Below, piece by piece: positions 8,063 to 16,017 of a stretch of DNA of 30,742 nt (position 1 is its first letter; each line of letters begins with the position of its first letter). A program made the position numbers and the translations under genes. This stretch comes from UBA6448 sp051893155 (GTDB lineage: Bacteria; Bacillota_I; Bacilli_A; RF39; UBA660). Under the pieces are notes generated by a model that worked only from the letters and a program-made list of their open reading frames with translations, had not been told where the DNA came from and searched no databases. The DNA lies in contig JBJFGY010000105.1 of the NCBI GenBank assembly GCA_051893155.1, positions 1-30,742 on the forward strand. Direction: 5' to 3'.

Positions 8063-8102
8063 ATATATATTTTTTATAATTATGGTGAAAGGAGAGAAAA
8101 AT

Positions 8103-8657
8103 ATGTTACTAGGAAATAAGATTTTAGAATTAAGAAAAAAGCATGGACTTTCACAAGAACAATTAGGAGAAAAAGTAAATGTTACAAGACAAACAATTTC
8201 AAATTGGGAATTAGGAGAAACTACTCCAAATCCTGAACAATTAAAACTATTATCAAAAGCATTAAACATTAGTATTGATGAACTTTTAAATAATGATGTT
8301 GATAATATTTTGGTAGAACGTGTAAGTAATACAGAAAGACTAGCAGGAATTATTATAAAAATACTTAAATTTATTGGAATAACATTTATCGTATTATTAG
8401 TAATCGATATAATATTTCTAATAATATATGCTTCAACAGGAAAACTTACACATGTAGAAAGTAGTGCAATGACAGTATGCAAAATAGATAATCAGAAGTA
8501 TAAAATAGAATTTGGTACAAACAATTCTTTTAATTGTAATAATTGTTCTAAAGAAATGGAAAAAGAATTAAAAAAACTTATAGATTTTAATAATATATCT
8601 AAAAGTATGAATAATATTGAAGAATATTTTATATCTAATAATGGATATTGTGAGTAG
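8103..8657 (+). CDS. Membrane-tethered XRE-family transcriptional regulator
   Basis: This 184-residue protein carries an HTH_3/XRE DNA-binding domain at 5-60, with the recognition-helix region VTRQTISNWELGETTPNP. A strongly hydrophobic segment (about 82-110) leads to a C-terminal domain of about 75 residues that should lie outside the membrane and contains FNCNNCS, a CxxC pair. The architecture suggests a regulator held at the membrane whose outer domain senses a signal, perhaps redox or metal through the cysteines; that is inference. The start at 8103 is chosen because AAAGGAGAG lies just upstream. A longer reading from 8013 would cross this ribosome site and the palindrome. The likely operator upstream suggests autoregulation. 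Its target could be the neighbouring 407-residue gene. Confidence 0.85.
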   Translation: MLLGNKILELRKKHGLSQEQLGEKVNVTRQTISNWELGETTPNPEQLKLLSKALNISIDELLNNDVDNILVERVSNTERLAGIIIKILKFIGITFIVLLVIDIIFLIIYASTGKLTHVESSAMTVCKIDNQKYKIEFGTNNSFNCNNCSKEMEKELKKLIDFNNISKSMNNIEEYFISNNGYCE

Positions 8658-8758
8658 AACTAAAAGTAAATATAAATGAAACTTAAAATTAAATAGTCAT
8701 AAATGCAATGTGGGACAAAGTAATCCGATGATGAAAATTATTATTATGAAGATAAATG

Positions 8759-8783
8759 ACGTTACTATTGTGTAACGTTTTTT
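8759..8783 (+). terminator. Rho-independent terminator after the XRE gene
   Basis: Perfect stem ACGTTAC (8759-8765) / GTAACGT (8772-8778) with a 6-base loop and six T residues. The 101 bases between the regulator's stop and this hairpin hold no gene that I can see. Confidence 0.88.
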
Positions 8784-8804
8784 GTAAACTAAATGTCATA
8801 TTAT

Positions 8805-8833
8805 TTGTTTAAAGTAATTATTTTTGTTATACT
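8805..8833 (+). promoter_or_regulatory. Promoter of deoD-alr
   Basis: Weak -35 TTGTTT (8805-8810), 17-base spacer, extended -10 TGtTATACT (8825-8833). The ribosome site AGGAGATGA (8842-8850) precedes the ATG at 8856. Confidence 0.5.
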
Positions 8834-8855
8834 TTTATTATAGGAGATGATATAA

Positions 8856-9584
8856 ATGTTTGTAGGAGAAAATCCAATTCATATAGAATGTAATAAAGAT
8901 GATATTGCACCAATAGTATTAATGCCTGGTGATCCATTAAGAGCAAAATATATTGCTGAAAATTTTTTAACTGAGGCGAAATTAGTAACAAGTGTAAGAA
9001 ATATGTATGGCTATACAGGTTTTTATAAAGATGTGAGAGTTACTATAATGGCAAGTGGAATGGGTATGCCTTCAATGAGTATATATGCTTTTGAACTAAT
9101 TCATTATTTTAATGTAAAAAAAATAATTAGAATTGGTACTTGTGGAGTAGTTGATTCATCAGTTAAAATTCCTGAACTTATCTTAGCGGATAATTTTTAT
9201 AGTGAAAGTAATTTTGCATATTCATTTAATGATTATGAAGGACATACAGTTAAACCATCAGAAAAATTAAATAATATTATTATTGAAACTGCTAAAGAAA
9301 ATAATATTAAACTTCATATTGGTACGATTACCACCGCTGATGTATTTGGCCCATATGTTGGAATGGATAGACTTTTAGAAAGAATGCCAAAAGAAATTCA
9401 TCCTTTAGGAGAAGAAATGGAAGGATATGGCTTATGTCATATAGCAAATAGTATGGGTATTGAAGCAAGTGTAATTGTAACAGCTGTTGATTCAAAATTT
9501 TCTGATATAGTTCTTACTCCTGAGGAAAGACAATGCTCACTAAATGATATGATTACTTTAGCTTTAGAGGCAATAATTAAATAA
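8856..9584 (+). CDS. deoD: Purine nucleoside phosphorylase, DeoD type
   Basis: Cytosolic enzyme of purine salvage. It splits purine (deoxy)nucleosides with phosphate to the free base and (deoxy)ribose-1-phosphate, working as a hexamer in this family. At 242 residues it is of normal length (about 235-240). Visible marks are PIHIE near the N-terminus (H9, which reaches the neighbouring subunit's site), the phosphate-binding MPGDPLRAK (23-31), IRIGTCGV, the ribose-binding EEMEGYG (E186-E189), and a catalytic Asp at 212 in AVDSKF where many homologues have SDH. Loss of that SDH context may shift base preference, but the Asp is kept. It has its own promoter and is followed without any gap by alr. 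Confidence 0.93.
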   Translation: MFVGENPIHIECNKDDIAPIVLMPGDPLRAKYIAENFLTEAKLVTSVRNMYGYTGFYKDVRVTIMASGMGMPSMSIYAFELIHYFNVKKIIRIGTCGVVDSSVKIPELILADNFYSESNFAYSFNDYEGHTVKPSEKLNNIIIETAKENNIKLHIGTITTADVFGPYVGMDRLLERMPKEIHPLGEEMEGYGLCHIANSMGIEASVIVTAVDSKFSDIVLTPEERQCSLNDMITLALEAIIK

Positions 9585-10688
9585 ATGAATTGTTTATTAA
9601 AAAATAGGGCATGGATTGAATTAGACATGTCCTGTTTAAAAAATAATATTGAACAAATAAAAAAAGTTAATAATAATATTATTGCTGTTGTAAAAGCCAA
9701 TGCGTATGGTCATGGAATAATAAAAATAGCAAGTTATCTTAATAAAATAGGTATAACTTTTTTTGCAGTGGCGACTTTAGATGAAGGTATTTTACTTCGT
9801 AAAAATAAAATAAAAGGAAAAATATTAATATTAGGATATACTTCAAAAGAAAACTTAAAATATGTAAAAAAATATAATTTAATTCAAACAATTATTGATT
9901 ACGATTATTTTATTATAATAAAAGATATTAATTTTAAAATTAATGCTCATATAAAAATTAATACCGGAATGAATCGTATAGGGGAAAATTATCAAAATAT
10001 TAATAATATAATTGATATGTATAAAAATAATAATATTTGTATTCAAGGAATATATACTCACTTATGTGTTAGTGATAGTAATAAAGAAAGTAATATTACT
10101 TTTACAGAAAAACAATTAGATAATTTTAATTATGTTTTAAATGCTCTTAAAGAAAAGAAAATAAATATTGGTATTACACATGTTTTAAATAGTTATGGTA
10201 TTTTTAATTACCAAAACTATAAATATGATTATATTAGATGTGGTATCTTAATGTATGGAATTAAAAATAATAATTCATATTTAAGTAAAAATATAAATTT
10301 AAAACCTATTTTAAAATTAAAATCTAGAATAACTTCAATAAGAAATATTAATAAAAATGATAGTGTTAGTTATGGATGTGCATTTATTGCTAAAAATAAA
10401 ATGAAAATTGCTTCAGTATCAATTGGTTATGCGGATGGAATTCCAAGAATTGTATCAAATAATTATTTTGTTTATGTAAATAATAAAAAAGCAAATATTA
10501 TAGGTACAATATGTATGGATCAATTAATTATTGATATAACAAATATAGATGCTAAAATAGGAGATGAAGTTATAATAATTAAAGATAATGAACATTTAAA
10601 TATTCTTGCTAACAATGCAAATACAATAAGTTATGAAATACTTACAAATTTACATTCTCGTTTACCTAGAATAATTATTAATAAATAA
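9585..10688 (+). CDS. alr: Alanine racemase
   Basis: A PLP enzyme that interconverts L- and D-alanine, supplying D-Ala for peptidoglycan. At 367 residues it is of normal length. The N-terminal TIM barrel carries the PLP lysine in VVKANAYGHG (K37). The C-terminal beta domain carries the catalytic tyrosine in SVSYGCAF (Y263) and the CMDQ motif (C310-Q313). MNRIGE and SIGYADGIPR are also typical. The ATG follows the deoD stop directly (TAA-ATG) and lacks a close ribosome site; the nearest GAGG is about 14 bases upstream. Translation probably depends on termination of deoD. The pairing with deoD is unusual and metabolically unexplained. An intact alr implies the cell makes peptidoglycan, unlike mycoplasmas. 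Confidence 0.95.
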   Translation: MNCLLKNRAWIELDMSCLKNNIEQIKKVNNNIIAVVKANAYGHGIIKIASYLNKIGITFFAVATLDEGILLRKNKIKGKILILGYTSKENLKYVKKYNLIQTIIDYDYFIIIKDINFKINAHIKINTGMNRIGENYQNINNIIDMYKNNNICIQGIYTHLCVSDSNKESNITFTEKQLDNFNYVLNALKEKKINIGITHVLNSYGIFNYQNYKYDYIRCGILMYGIKNNNSYLSKNINLKPILKLKSRITSIRNINKNDSVSYGCAFIAKNKMKIASVSIGYADGIPRIVSNNYFVYVNNKKANIIGTICMDQLIIDITNIDAKIGDEVIIIKDNEHLNILANNANTISYEILTNLHSRLPRIIINK

Positions 10689-10691
10689 AAA

Positions 10692-10719
10692 AATACTATG
10701 AATTTTACTTCATAGTATT
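10692..10719 (-). terminator. Terminator between convergent alr and the cysteine-repeat gene
   Basis: Perfect 11-bp stem AATACTATGAA (10692-10702) / TTCATAGTATT (10709-10719) with a 6-base loop. On the minus strand it is followed by seven or more T residues, so it mainly ends the minus-strand operon, whose stop codon (10705-10707) lies in the loop. On the plus strand it may also stop alr transcripts, less well, as no T run follows. Confidence 0.85.
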
Positions 10720-12570
10720 AGGATTTTGACCATTATAAATATCTTCTGTGCAAGTTGTAACAAATGTTGCAAAACCTGTTTTTTGATAACCTTCAAGATA
10801 ATTATTTTTACTATATTTATATTCTGGATTACCCCAAACAGGATTTGTTTTTTCTGAAGTCATTTTATAACAAGATGTATTATCTAATGTATAACCATAA
10901 GGACAAGTATATCCTAAAAATTTGCTTTCTTCTACATAGTAGCATAAATTACCTTTTAATGTAGCTTTTTCATCTTCACAATAATATGTATCCGCACTTT
11001 TAACTAGTTTATAACATTTAGTATTTTCATTATTTCCTTCTTTAGTATAACCATCAGGACAAGAATAAATCTTTTCAGTAGTTTCTATTTTAGGAGTAGT
11101 TTTTTTAACACATATATTATTTTCTTCAGTATAACCAGTAGGACAATAACTTGTTGTTTCAACAATTAAATCTGTTTTTATATAGCAATTATTACCACTT
11201 CTTGTATAACCAGTAGGACAATAACTATCAGTTGATACAATTAAATCTGTTTTAATATAGCATGTATTACCGCTTCTTGTATAGCCACTAGGACATCTTG
11301 AAGTAGTTGTACCACCAATAGGATTTGTATATATATAACATAACCCATTTTTTAGTGTTCCATTTGTACAAGTATAACTAACAGTTCTTCTATATAAAGC
11401 ATAGTTATATGTAGTAATTCCTTTAATAGTATTTGAACCCATCAATACAAGTTTTTCTGTATCAGTTGTATAAGGTGCTTGATATGTAGTAGTAGACCAT
11501 TCTTTAACTGGATTACCCCAAGAAGAATATACTTTTTTAGGATTTTCTGTTTTATAACATGTGTCACCACTTTTTGTATATCCAGAAGGACAAGTACTTT
11601 CAGTTGTTTCAGTTATTAAATCAGCATACTTATAACAAGCATTATTATTTTTAACATATCCAGAAGGACAAGTACTTTCAGTTGTTTTAATTAAGTCAGT
11701 ATATTTATAACAAGCATTACCTTCTTTAACATATCCACTTGGACAAGTTTCAGTAGTTTTAGTAATTTTTTGAGAGTATTCATAACAATAGTTTCCAGAA
11801 AGAGTTCCTTTTTCACAATATTTTGTTTGAATTCCACCAGATACAATATAATCAGTATATACTTTATGATAAGTTCCATCATTTTTTATTGCATCTTTAA
11901 CTTTTGTTTGCTTTTCAGAATAGTTTTCAGTAGCATTTATTACATCATTTGAATATTTAATGCATTCATTATTATTTAAAATATAACCATCAGGACAAGA
12001 AATATTATATTTAACAAATTCATAAGTATATTCAGTTGTACATGTTGTAGGAATTTCAGTAACTTTACAATCAATTTTGCCATTATTATCACATTCACAA
12101 GATGCACTATTATTTATTAAATTATTTTCAGTCTTTTCAGTAGTTTCATTATTATCTTTTTCAGTAACAATTAATTTTGAATTGATTTTTTCAATAATAT
12201 TATCACTAACACTTCCACATACTAAATTTGATTTTACTTTATATTCATTATCATTTGATTTAGTAATAGAAATATAGCTTAAATTTTCATCACAAGTAAT
12301 TTTACCATATTTAATTTCTTCAGATAAATCATTTTCAATCATTTCATCTAAATACATAATTGTTGTATCACCAATATTTTCTGGTAATTTATCTTTAAAA
12401 TATTCTTTAGCTGTTTCTTGCATTTTTTGTAAGTTTTCATTAAAATTACTATTTGTATTAATAACATTATTATTTTTAGATATTAACCAAAATATAATGA
12501 AAATAATAGCAAGTAAAGCAATAATGCCTAATAATACATTTAAAATTTTTCCATTTTTATTATTTTTCAT
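10705..12570 (-). CDS. Membrane-anchored cysteine-rich repeat surface protein
   Basis: This 621-residue protein has a single N-terminal anchor (about 9-30) and should face outside. Residues about 40-130 form a small domain with two cysteines (TCDENLSYI, NLVCGSV) that resembles pilin-like heads in related gut Firmicutes; this is a guess. The rest is a repeat array. I count nine units of C-P-x-G-Y with a second Cys 6-10 residues on, usually followed by Tyr (for example CPSGYVKNNNACYKY), spaced about 25 residues apart, plus three variants of the C-x-x-G-T-L-x-G-x-x-C-Y kind. The paired cysteines suggest one disulfide per unit, giving a rigid rod. A Trp/Tyr-rich insert (SSWGNPVKEW) interrupts the array and a related WGNPEYKYS recurs near the C-terminus. 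The start has GGGAGG 8 bases upstream, 14 bases after the upstream gene. No sortase motif. Role unknown; adhesion or a surface layer would fit. Confidence 0.8.
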   Translation of the reverse strand: MKNNKNGKILNVLLGIIALLAIIFIIFWLISKNNNVINTNSNFNENLQKMQETAKEYFKDKLPENIGDTTIMYLDEMIENDLSEEIKYGKITCDENLSYISITKSNDNEYKVKSNLVCGSVSDNIIEKINSKLIVTEKDNNETTEKTENNLINNSASCECDNNGKIDCKVTEIPTTCTTEYTYEFVKYNISCPDGYILNNNECIKYSNDVINATENYSEKQTKVKDAIKNDGTYHKVYTDYIVSGGIQTKYCEKGTLSGNYCYEYSQKITKTTETCPSGYVKEGNACYKYTDLIKTTESTCPSGYVKNNNACYKYADLITETTESTCPSGYTKSGDTCYKTENPKKVYSSWGNPVKEWSTTTYQAPYTTDTEKLVLMGSNTIKGITTYNYALYRRTVSYTCTNGTLKNGLCYIYTNPIGGTTTSRCPSGYTRSGNTCYIKTDLIVSTDSYCPTGYTRSGNNCYIKTDLIVETTSYCPTGYTEENNICVKKTTPKIETTEKIYSCPDGYTKEGNNENTKCYKLVKSADTYYCEDEKATLKGNLCYYVEESKFLGYTCPYGYTLDNTSCYKMTSEKTNPVWGNPEYKYSKNNYLEGYQKTGFATFVTTCTEDIYNGQNPNTMK

Positions 12571-12584
12571 TATAAAACCTCCCT

Positions 12585-14039
12585 TTATCTTGAAAGACTT
12601 TTATCAATCATAAATTCATCAGCATAAATAGAGTAGAAAGAATAATCTGGATTACCAACTGTTAAATGATTAATAAGTTCTTCAATACAAATATAACCAT
12701 ATGTTCCATCAATTGTATCACCTGTATAACCATTTGGAACAGAAGAATTAGCTACAACATTACCATATGTTGGACCCCATCCATGATTTGTTGTTAAAGC
12801 AAGTGATGCATTCATATTTTCATTGAATATAGCAAGCATTAAGTAATATGTACTAAGTGGTGAATCAGGTGTAACTGAAAATGATTCAAATTTCCTTGCA
12901 GTAATTTCATTAAATAATTTAGCGTATAAAACCTTATTTTTATTATTTTCATCATTAAACATTTTTGCACAATATTCATATATTTTATAACTATTATAAC
13001 CTTTATTACTTTTGAATGAATCAAACTCAGTAGCTAAAAGTTCATTGTTAGTTATACATTTAAGCATATCTTTAAGTTCTTCTTCAGAAAAATATATGTC
13101 AGTATTTTCATTTTCAATAACAGTATTTTCTGTACCAGCATATTTTACTAATGTACCTAATTTTGTTGTGCTATCAAATAGTTCTTCTCTTGAAGCAAAA
13201 ACACTTTGATTTACAAGTTCATCATAATTTGCAAGTTTTAAACAATTAATAATATCCTCAGTTGTTAAAGTATTTTCTGGAAGCAATTCTTGTAAACTTT
13301 GAGCATAATTATATAACATATCTTCATCATTTACATCTAAAATATATTTAGTTTCCTCAATAATTTCCTCAATTTCATTTTCTTCAAAAGTCATATTTTC
13401 TTCAATTTCAGTTTTAGGTATTTCTTGTAAAGTTTCACTAACAGTATTTTTAAAGCTTAAATCATCATTTGCCATAGCAAGTTCATTTTTTAAACGTTTA
13501 TTTTCTTTTACAAGAGATGTAATAATTGCAAGAAATACAATTGCACTTCCACAAACAGCAATAATATCTTTTAATATTCTGATTTTATTTTTATCAGTAA
13601 CTTCTTCATAATCTACATCGATTATATCATCATGATCATTTGAAGTTTTTGCTTTTTTATAACTTTTAACAAGTGCTCTTGATTTAAAATAATCAAGTTC
13701 ATTATTATTATCAACTTCACTTATTTGAGAATATAAAGATAAACCTAATTCATTTTCATTTAAGTTTTCACTTACACTTAAATTATTATTTTCTTTATTT
13801 TCTATTTTTTTAATAATGTTAAATGTTTTATAGTAAAGTCTGGAATAACAATTTGCATAACTATTAAACAAATTTACATTATCTTCTTCTGCAACATTTA
13901 CGATATTGTAGTGTTTATCTATAACACGTAATATCTCCTTTAAACCTTCTTTAGCACCGTTTGAAATATTTTTATTTAAAAGTATTTCAATTCTTTCTTT
14001 GCATGCTTCAATAAGCGCTAGTACATCACATTTTCTCAT
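12585..14039 (-). CDS. Single-pass membrane protein of unknown function
   Basis: The protein has 484 residues. A cytosolic N-terminal half (helical, then an acidic linker with DHDDIIDVDYEE) is followed by one membrane segment at about 156-176. A short coiled coil (VKENKRLKNELA) leads into an acidic extracytoplasmic part of about 300 residues ending in a Gly/Asn-rich domain (NHGWGPTYGN, IDGTYGYI). I recognise no family; N-terminal helices plus an outer domain could make a scaffold or a transmembrane sensor. The ATG at 14039 is chosen because GGAGGG lies 8 bases upstream; an in-frame TTG at 14045 would be only 2 bases from it. It is the first gene of a two-gene minus-strand operon with the cysteine-repeat protein and has a near-consensus promoter. 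Confidence 0.75.
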   Translation of the reverse strand: MRKCDVLALIEACKERIEILLNKNISNGAKEGLKEILRVIDKHYNIVNVAEEDNVNLFNSYANCYSRLYYKTFNIIKKIENKENNNLSVSENLNENELGLSLYSQISEVDNNNELDYFKSRALVKSYKKAKTSNDHDDIIDVDYEEVTDKNKIRILKDIIAVCGSAIVFLAIITSLVKENKRLKNELAMANDDLSFKNTVSETLQEIPKTEIEENMTFEENEIEEIIEETKYILDVNDEDMLYNYAQSLQELLPENTLTTEDIINCLKLANYDELVNQSVFASREELFDSTTKLGTLVKYAGTENTVIENENTDIYFSEEELKDMLKCITNNELLATEFDSFKSNKGYNSYKIYEYCAKMFNDENNKNKVLYAKLFNEITARKFESFSVTPDSPLSTYYLMLAIFNENMNASLALTTNHGWGPTYGNVVANSSVPNGYTGDTIDGTYGYICIEELINHLTVGNPDYSFYSIYADEFMIDKSLSR

Positions 14040-14074
14040 AACCAAAACCCTCCTTTTTTGATTAATTGTTTGCT

Positions 14075-14103
14075 ATTCTAACACTAAAATGCTAAAATGT
14101 CAA
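14075..14103 (-). promoter_or_regulatory. Promoter of the minus-strand membrane operon
   Basis: Read on the minus strand: consensus -35 TTGACA (14103-14098), 17-base spacer, extended -10 TGtTAGAAT with hexamer at 14080-14075. It is one of the best promoter matches in the window. Confidence 0.78.
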
Positions 14104-14138
14104 ATTTTTACTTTGTTTTCACATAAATATATATTTTC

Positions 14139-14167
14139 TTGACAATTTATATTTTTGAAAATATTAT
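14139..14167 (+). promoter_or_regulatory. Promoter of the amidoligase gene
   Basis: Consensus -35 TTGACA (14139-14144), 17-base spacer, -10 TATTAT (14162-14167), start near 14174. It is divergent from the minus-strand promoter; the two -35 boxes are 35 bases apart, close enough for shared control. Confidence 0.75.
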
Positions 14168-14190
14168 ATATTTTTGAAAGAAGGGATGTT

Positions 14191-15234
14191 ATGAATAAGT
14201 TTATACCTTGTACATCTGATGAAAAATTTAAATTCATAAATCCTAATGCTAATGATATGTTATCAAATTTTAGTAATTCTGATTTGGAGGAACTTATTTA
14301 TTATATTGAAAATACTTATTTAAGATTTAGACAACATTTAGGTTTTGCTAAAGATTATACTTTTGGTTTTGAAATAGAATTTGAAAATTACGTAAATATA
14401 AGAGAAATTATTAATAAAGTAACGTATTATGTATATGGATTATGGGAGTATAAATCAGATGGTTCTTTAAAACATGGCGGTGAAATAGTTTCTCCTAAAT
14501 TAAATGATGTAAATAGTGATTGGAAAGAGTTAAAACAAGTATGTAATATTATAAGTGAAAATGCTAAAATAGGAAAAAACTGTGGTGGTCATATTCATAT
14601 AGGCTCATCAGTATTACAAGATAATCCTTATAATTGGCTTAATTTTATTAGACTTTGGTCTGCATATGAAAATATTATTTATCGTTTTTGTTATGGTGAA
14701 TATATAAATGCGAGAAAGAATATTCAAAAATATGCTATGCCAATGGCAAGTGATTTTAGATTTTGTTATAATTTATTAAAACAAAAAGATAACTTAAATT
14801 TAAGAAAGATATTAGTATATTTAAATACTCAAAGATATCAAGCAGTTAATTTTAAAAATGTAAAATCAAATGATATATATAATAATAAAATTAAAAATAC
14901 AATTGAATTTAGATGTTTTAATGGTACTTTAGAACCTATAATATGGCAAAATAATTTAAATTTTATATTAAGTTTTTTAGAATATGCTAAAAATCCTAAT
15001 TTTAATCATGAAATAATTAATCAAAGAATAGAACGTAATTTAGAAGAAAAAATAAATTTTTCAAATTATGATGAAATTTTTTTAGATGAGGCTTTAGAGT
15101 TATGTGATTTAATATTTAATAATAATTTTGATAAAATTTATTTTTTAAGACAATATTTAAAATCATTTGAAATTAATAGAAAGCATAATATTAAAACAGA
15201 AAACTTTGTAAGAAAAAAGCAAAAAACTTTGTAG
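14191..15234 (+). CDS. Putative amidoligase (Amidoligase_2 family, PF12224)
   Basis: Predicted cytosolic ATP-dependent ligase with a glutamine-synthetase-like fold, joining a carboxylate to an amine (peptide tagging or a small metabolite). Family motifs run in order in 347 residues: FGFEIEFE (58-65), WEYKSDGSL (85-93), GGEIVSPKL (96-104), CGGHIHIG (131-138), RYQAVNF (215-221) and NTIEFRCFNGTL (236-247). The acidic pair E61/E63, H134/H136 and R241 are likely metal- and ATP-site residues by analogy with the GS fold. The ATG at 14191 is chosen because an upstream in-frame TTG (14155) lies before the -10 box and so outside the transcript, and AAGGG sits at 14181-14185. Published family members often sit beside glutamine amidotransferases or peptidases; here there are none, only the divergent membrane operon. 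Family confident, substrate unknown. Confidence 0.86.
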   Translation: MNKFIPCTSDEKFKFINPNANDMLSNFSNSDLEELIYYIENTYLRFRQHLGFAKDYTFGFEIEFENYVNIREIINKVTYYVYGLWEYKSDGSLKHGGEIVSPKLNDVNSDWKELKQVCNIISENAKIGKNCGGHIHIGSSVLQDNPYNWLNFIRLWSAYENIIYRFCYGEYINARKNIQKYAMPMASDFRFCYNLLKQKDNLNLRKILVYLNTQRYQAVNFKNVKSNDIYNNKIKNTIEFRCFNGTLEPIIWQNNLNFILSFLEYAKNPNFNHEIINQRIERNLEEKINFSNYDEIFLDEALELCDLIFNNNFDKIYFLRQYLKSFEINRKHNIKTENFVRKKQKTL

Positions 15235-15248
15235 TCAAAGTTTTTTTT
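15221..15248 (+). terminator. Terminator of the amidoligase gene
   Basis: AAAAAACTTTG (15221-15231) pairs with CAAAGTTTTTT (15236-15246), and the T run continues to 15248. The stop TAG lies in the 4-base loop. Confidence 0.85.
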
Positions 15249-15354
15249 GTATATACAATGTAAATAATGTAAATAAAAAATTTTTTTGGATACAATAAAA
15301 AAGTAATATATCATAATGATTTTATAATATTTTTATAAAAAATTACAAAAATTA

Positions 15355-15383
15355 TTTAAATATATGAAATATTATGGTATAAT
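15355..15383 (+). promoter_or_regulatory. Promoter of the SipW-type locus
   Basis: -35 TTTAAA (15355-15360), 17-base spacer, extended -10 TGgTATAAT (15375-15383). The leader of about 45 bases contains a perfect 13-base palindrome TTCTAG-T-CTAGAA (15414-15426) running into the ribosome site AAAGGAG. Upstream, 15249-15354 is AT-rich with a 9-base direct repeat AATGTAAAT and no gene. Confidence 0.6.
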
Positions 15384-15435
15384 TGCTTACTGAAAGTAGA
15401 CAATGAATAATAATTCTAGTCTAGAAAGGAGAAAA

Positions 15436-16017
15436 ATGGAAAAGCAAAGAAAAATTAATACATTTGTAATATGTGGATTAATTGTAATTGTAGTGGCAAT
15501 GAGTATAGGTTATGCAGCATTATCACAAAGACTTGATATTACTGGAACTGCTACTGTAAAAAGTTCTGCAAGTAGTTGGAATATTTATTTTTCAGATGTA
15601 GCAAATGATAAATCCGGAACAGGTTCATGGACTACGCCACCAGCTATTTCTACTGACGCTGGTAATAGTGGTACAAGTAACAAAATAACTTTTTCTTGTG
15701 AGTTATCTGCTCCTGGCGATTCATGTAGTGTAACTGCTACCATTAAAAATGGTGGAACTACTACAGCTAAATATTCTGGCTATAAATTAACCGTTGATTC
15801 AACAGAAATTACAGAAACAACAAAAACACTTACAAGTGGTGCTATAGTAACAATTACTCCAGAAAGTACTTGGACTGCTGGAACTTCAACTTTAGCTCAA
15901 AATGATACTGGAACATTTGTAATTAAGATGGAATTACCATCAACTTTAACAACATTACCAACTACAGACACAGAACATTCTGTAACTTTAAACGTTAATT
16001 TTGTACAAAATACGTAA
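15436..16017 (+). CDS. Secreted TasA/camelysin-like protein with SipW-type signal
   Basis: This 193-residue protein has a positive N-terminus, a hydrophobic segment (about 8-27) and the motif SIGYAALSQRLDITGTATV, a layout typical of SipW-processed Firmicutes proteins. The rest is Ser/Thr/Gly-rich and beta-strand-like (a TasA-type or Ig-like sandwich), with one pair of cysteines (SCELSAPGDSC) that could form a disulfide. Being first in the locus with the strongest signals, it is the likely abundant product, perhaps a fibre or matrix subunit; I infer this by analogy with TasA and have no direct evidence. The ATG at 15436 is chosen for AAAGGAG 5-6 bases upstream; a start at 15403 would lack one. 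A hairpin follows its stop before the peptidase gene. Confidence 0.75.
   Translation: MEKQRKINTFVICGLIVIVVAMSIGYAALSQRLDITGTATVKSSASSWNIYFSDVANDKSGTGSWTTPPAISTDAGNSGTSNKITFSCELSAPGDSCSVTATIKNGGTTTAKYSGYKLTVDSTEITETTKTLTSGAIVTITPESTWTAGTSTLAQNDTGTFVIKMELPSTLTTLPTTDTEHSVTLNVNFVQNT

Noticed and set aside
8013..8102. Upstream extension of the XRE regulator
   Set aside because: The extension spans the palindrome and the ribosome site AAAGGAGAG; the HTH domain starts at the 8103 ATG.
7919..8482. Long minus-strand reading frame (187 residues) opposite the XRE regulator
   Set aside because: It mirrors the well-supported regulator gene on the other strand, has no ribosome site, and its Ser/Ile/Phe-rich product looks like the antisense of AT-rich coding DNA.
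8658..8758. Possible small RNA between the XRE gene and its terminator
   Set aside because: No promoter-like box, no strong fold beyond the terminator, no recognisable family; a 3' untranslated region explains it.
11040..11760. Repeated DNA that could suggest a CRISPR array or other tandem element
   Set aside because: Units are in frame and encode the CPxGY protein repeats; they diverge at silent positions and have no constant spacers.
12077..12277. Plus-strand frames inside the minus-strand membrane operon (also 10764-10964, 11770-11952, 13012-13209)
   Set aside because: They have hydrophobic, serine-rich products typical of antisense frames and no start signals.
14155..14190. TTG start for the amidoligase
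   Set aside because: The -10 box lies at 14162-14167, so the TTG would be outside the transcript; the ATG at 14191 has a ribosome site.
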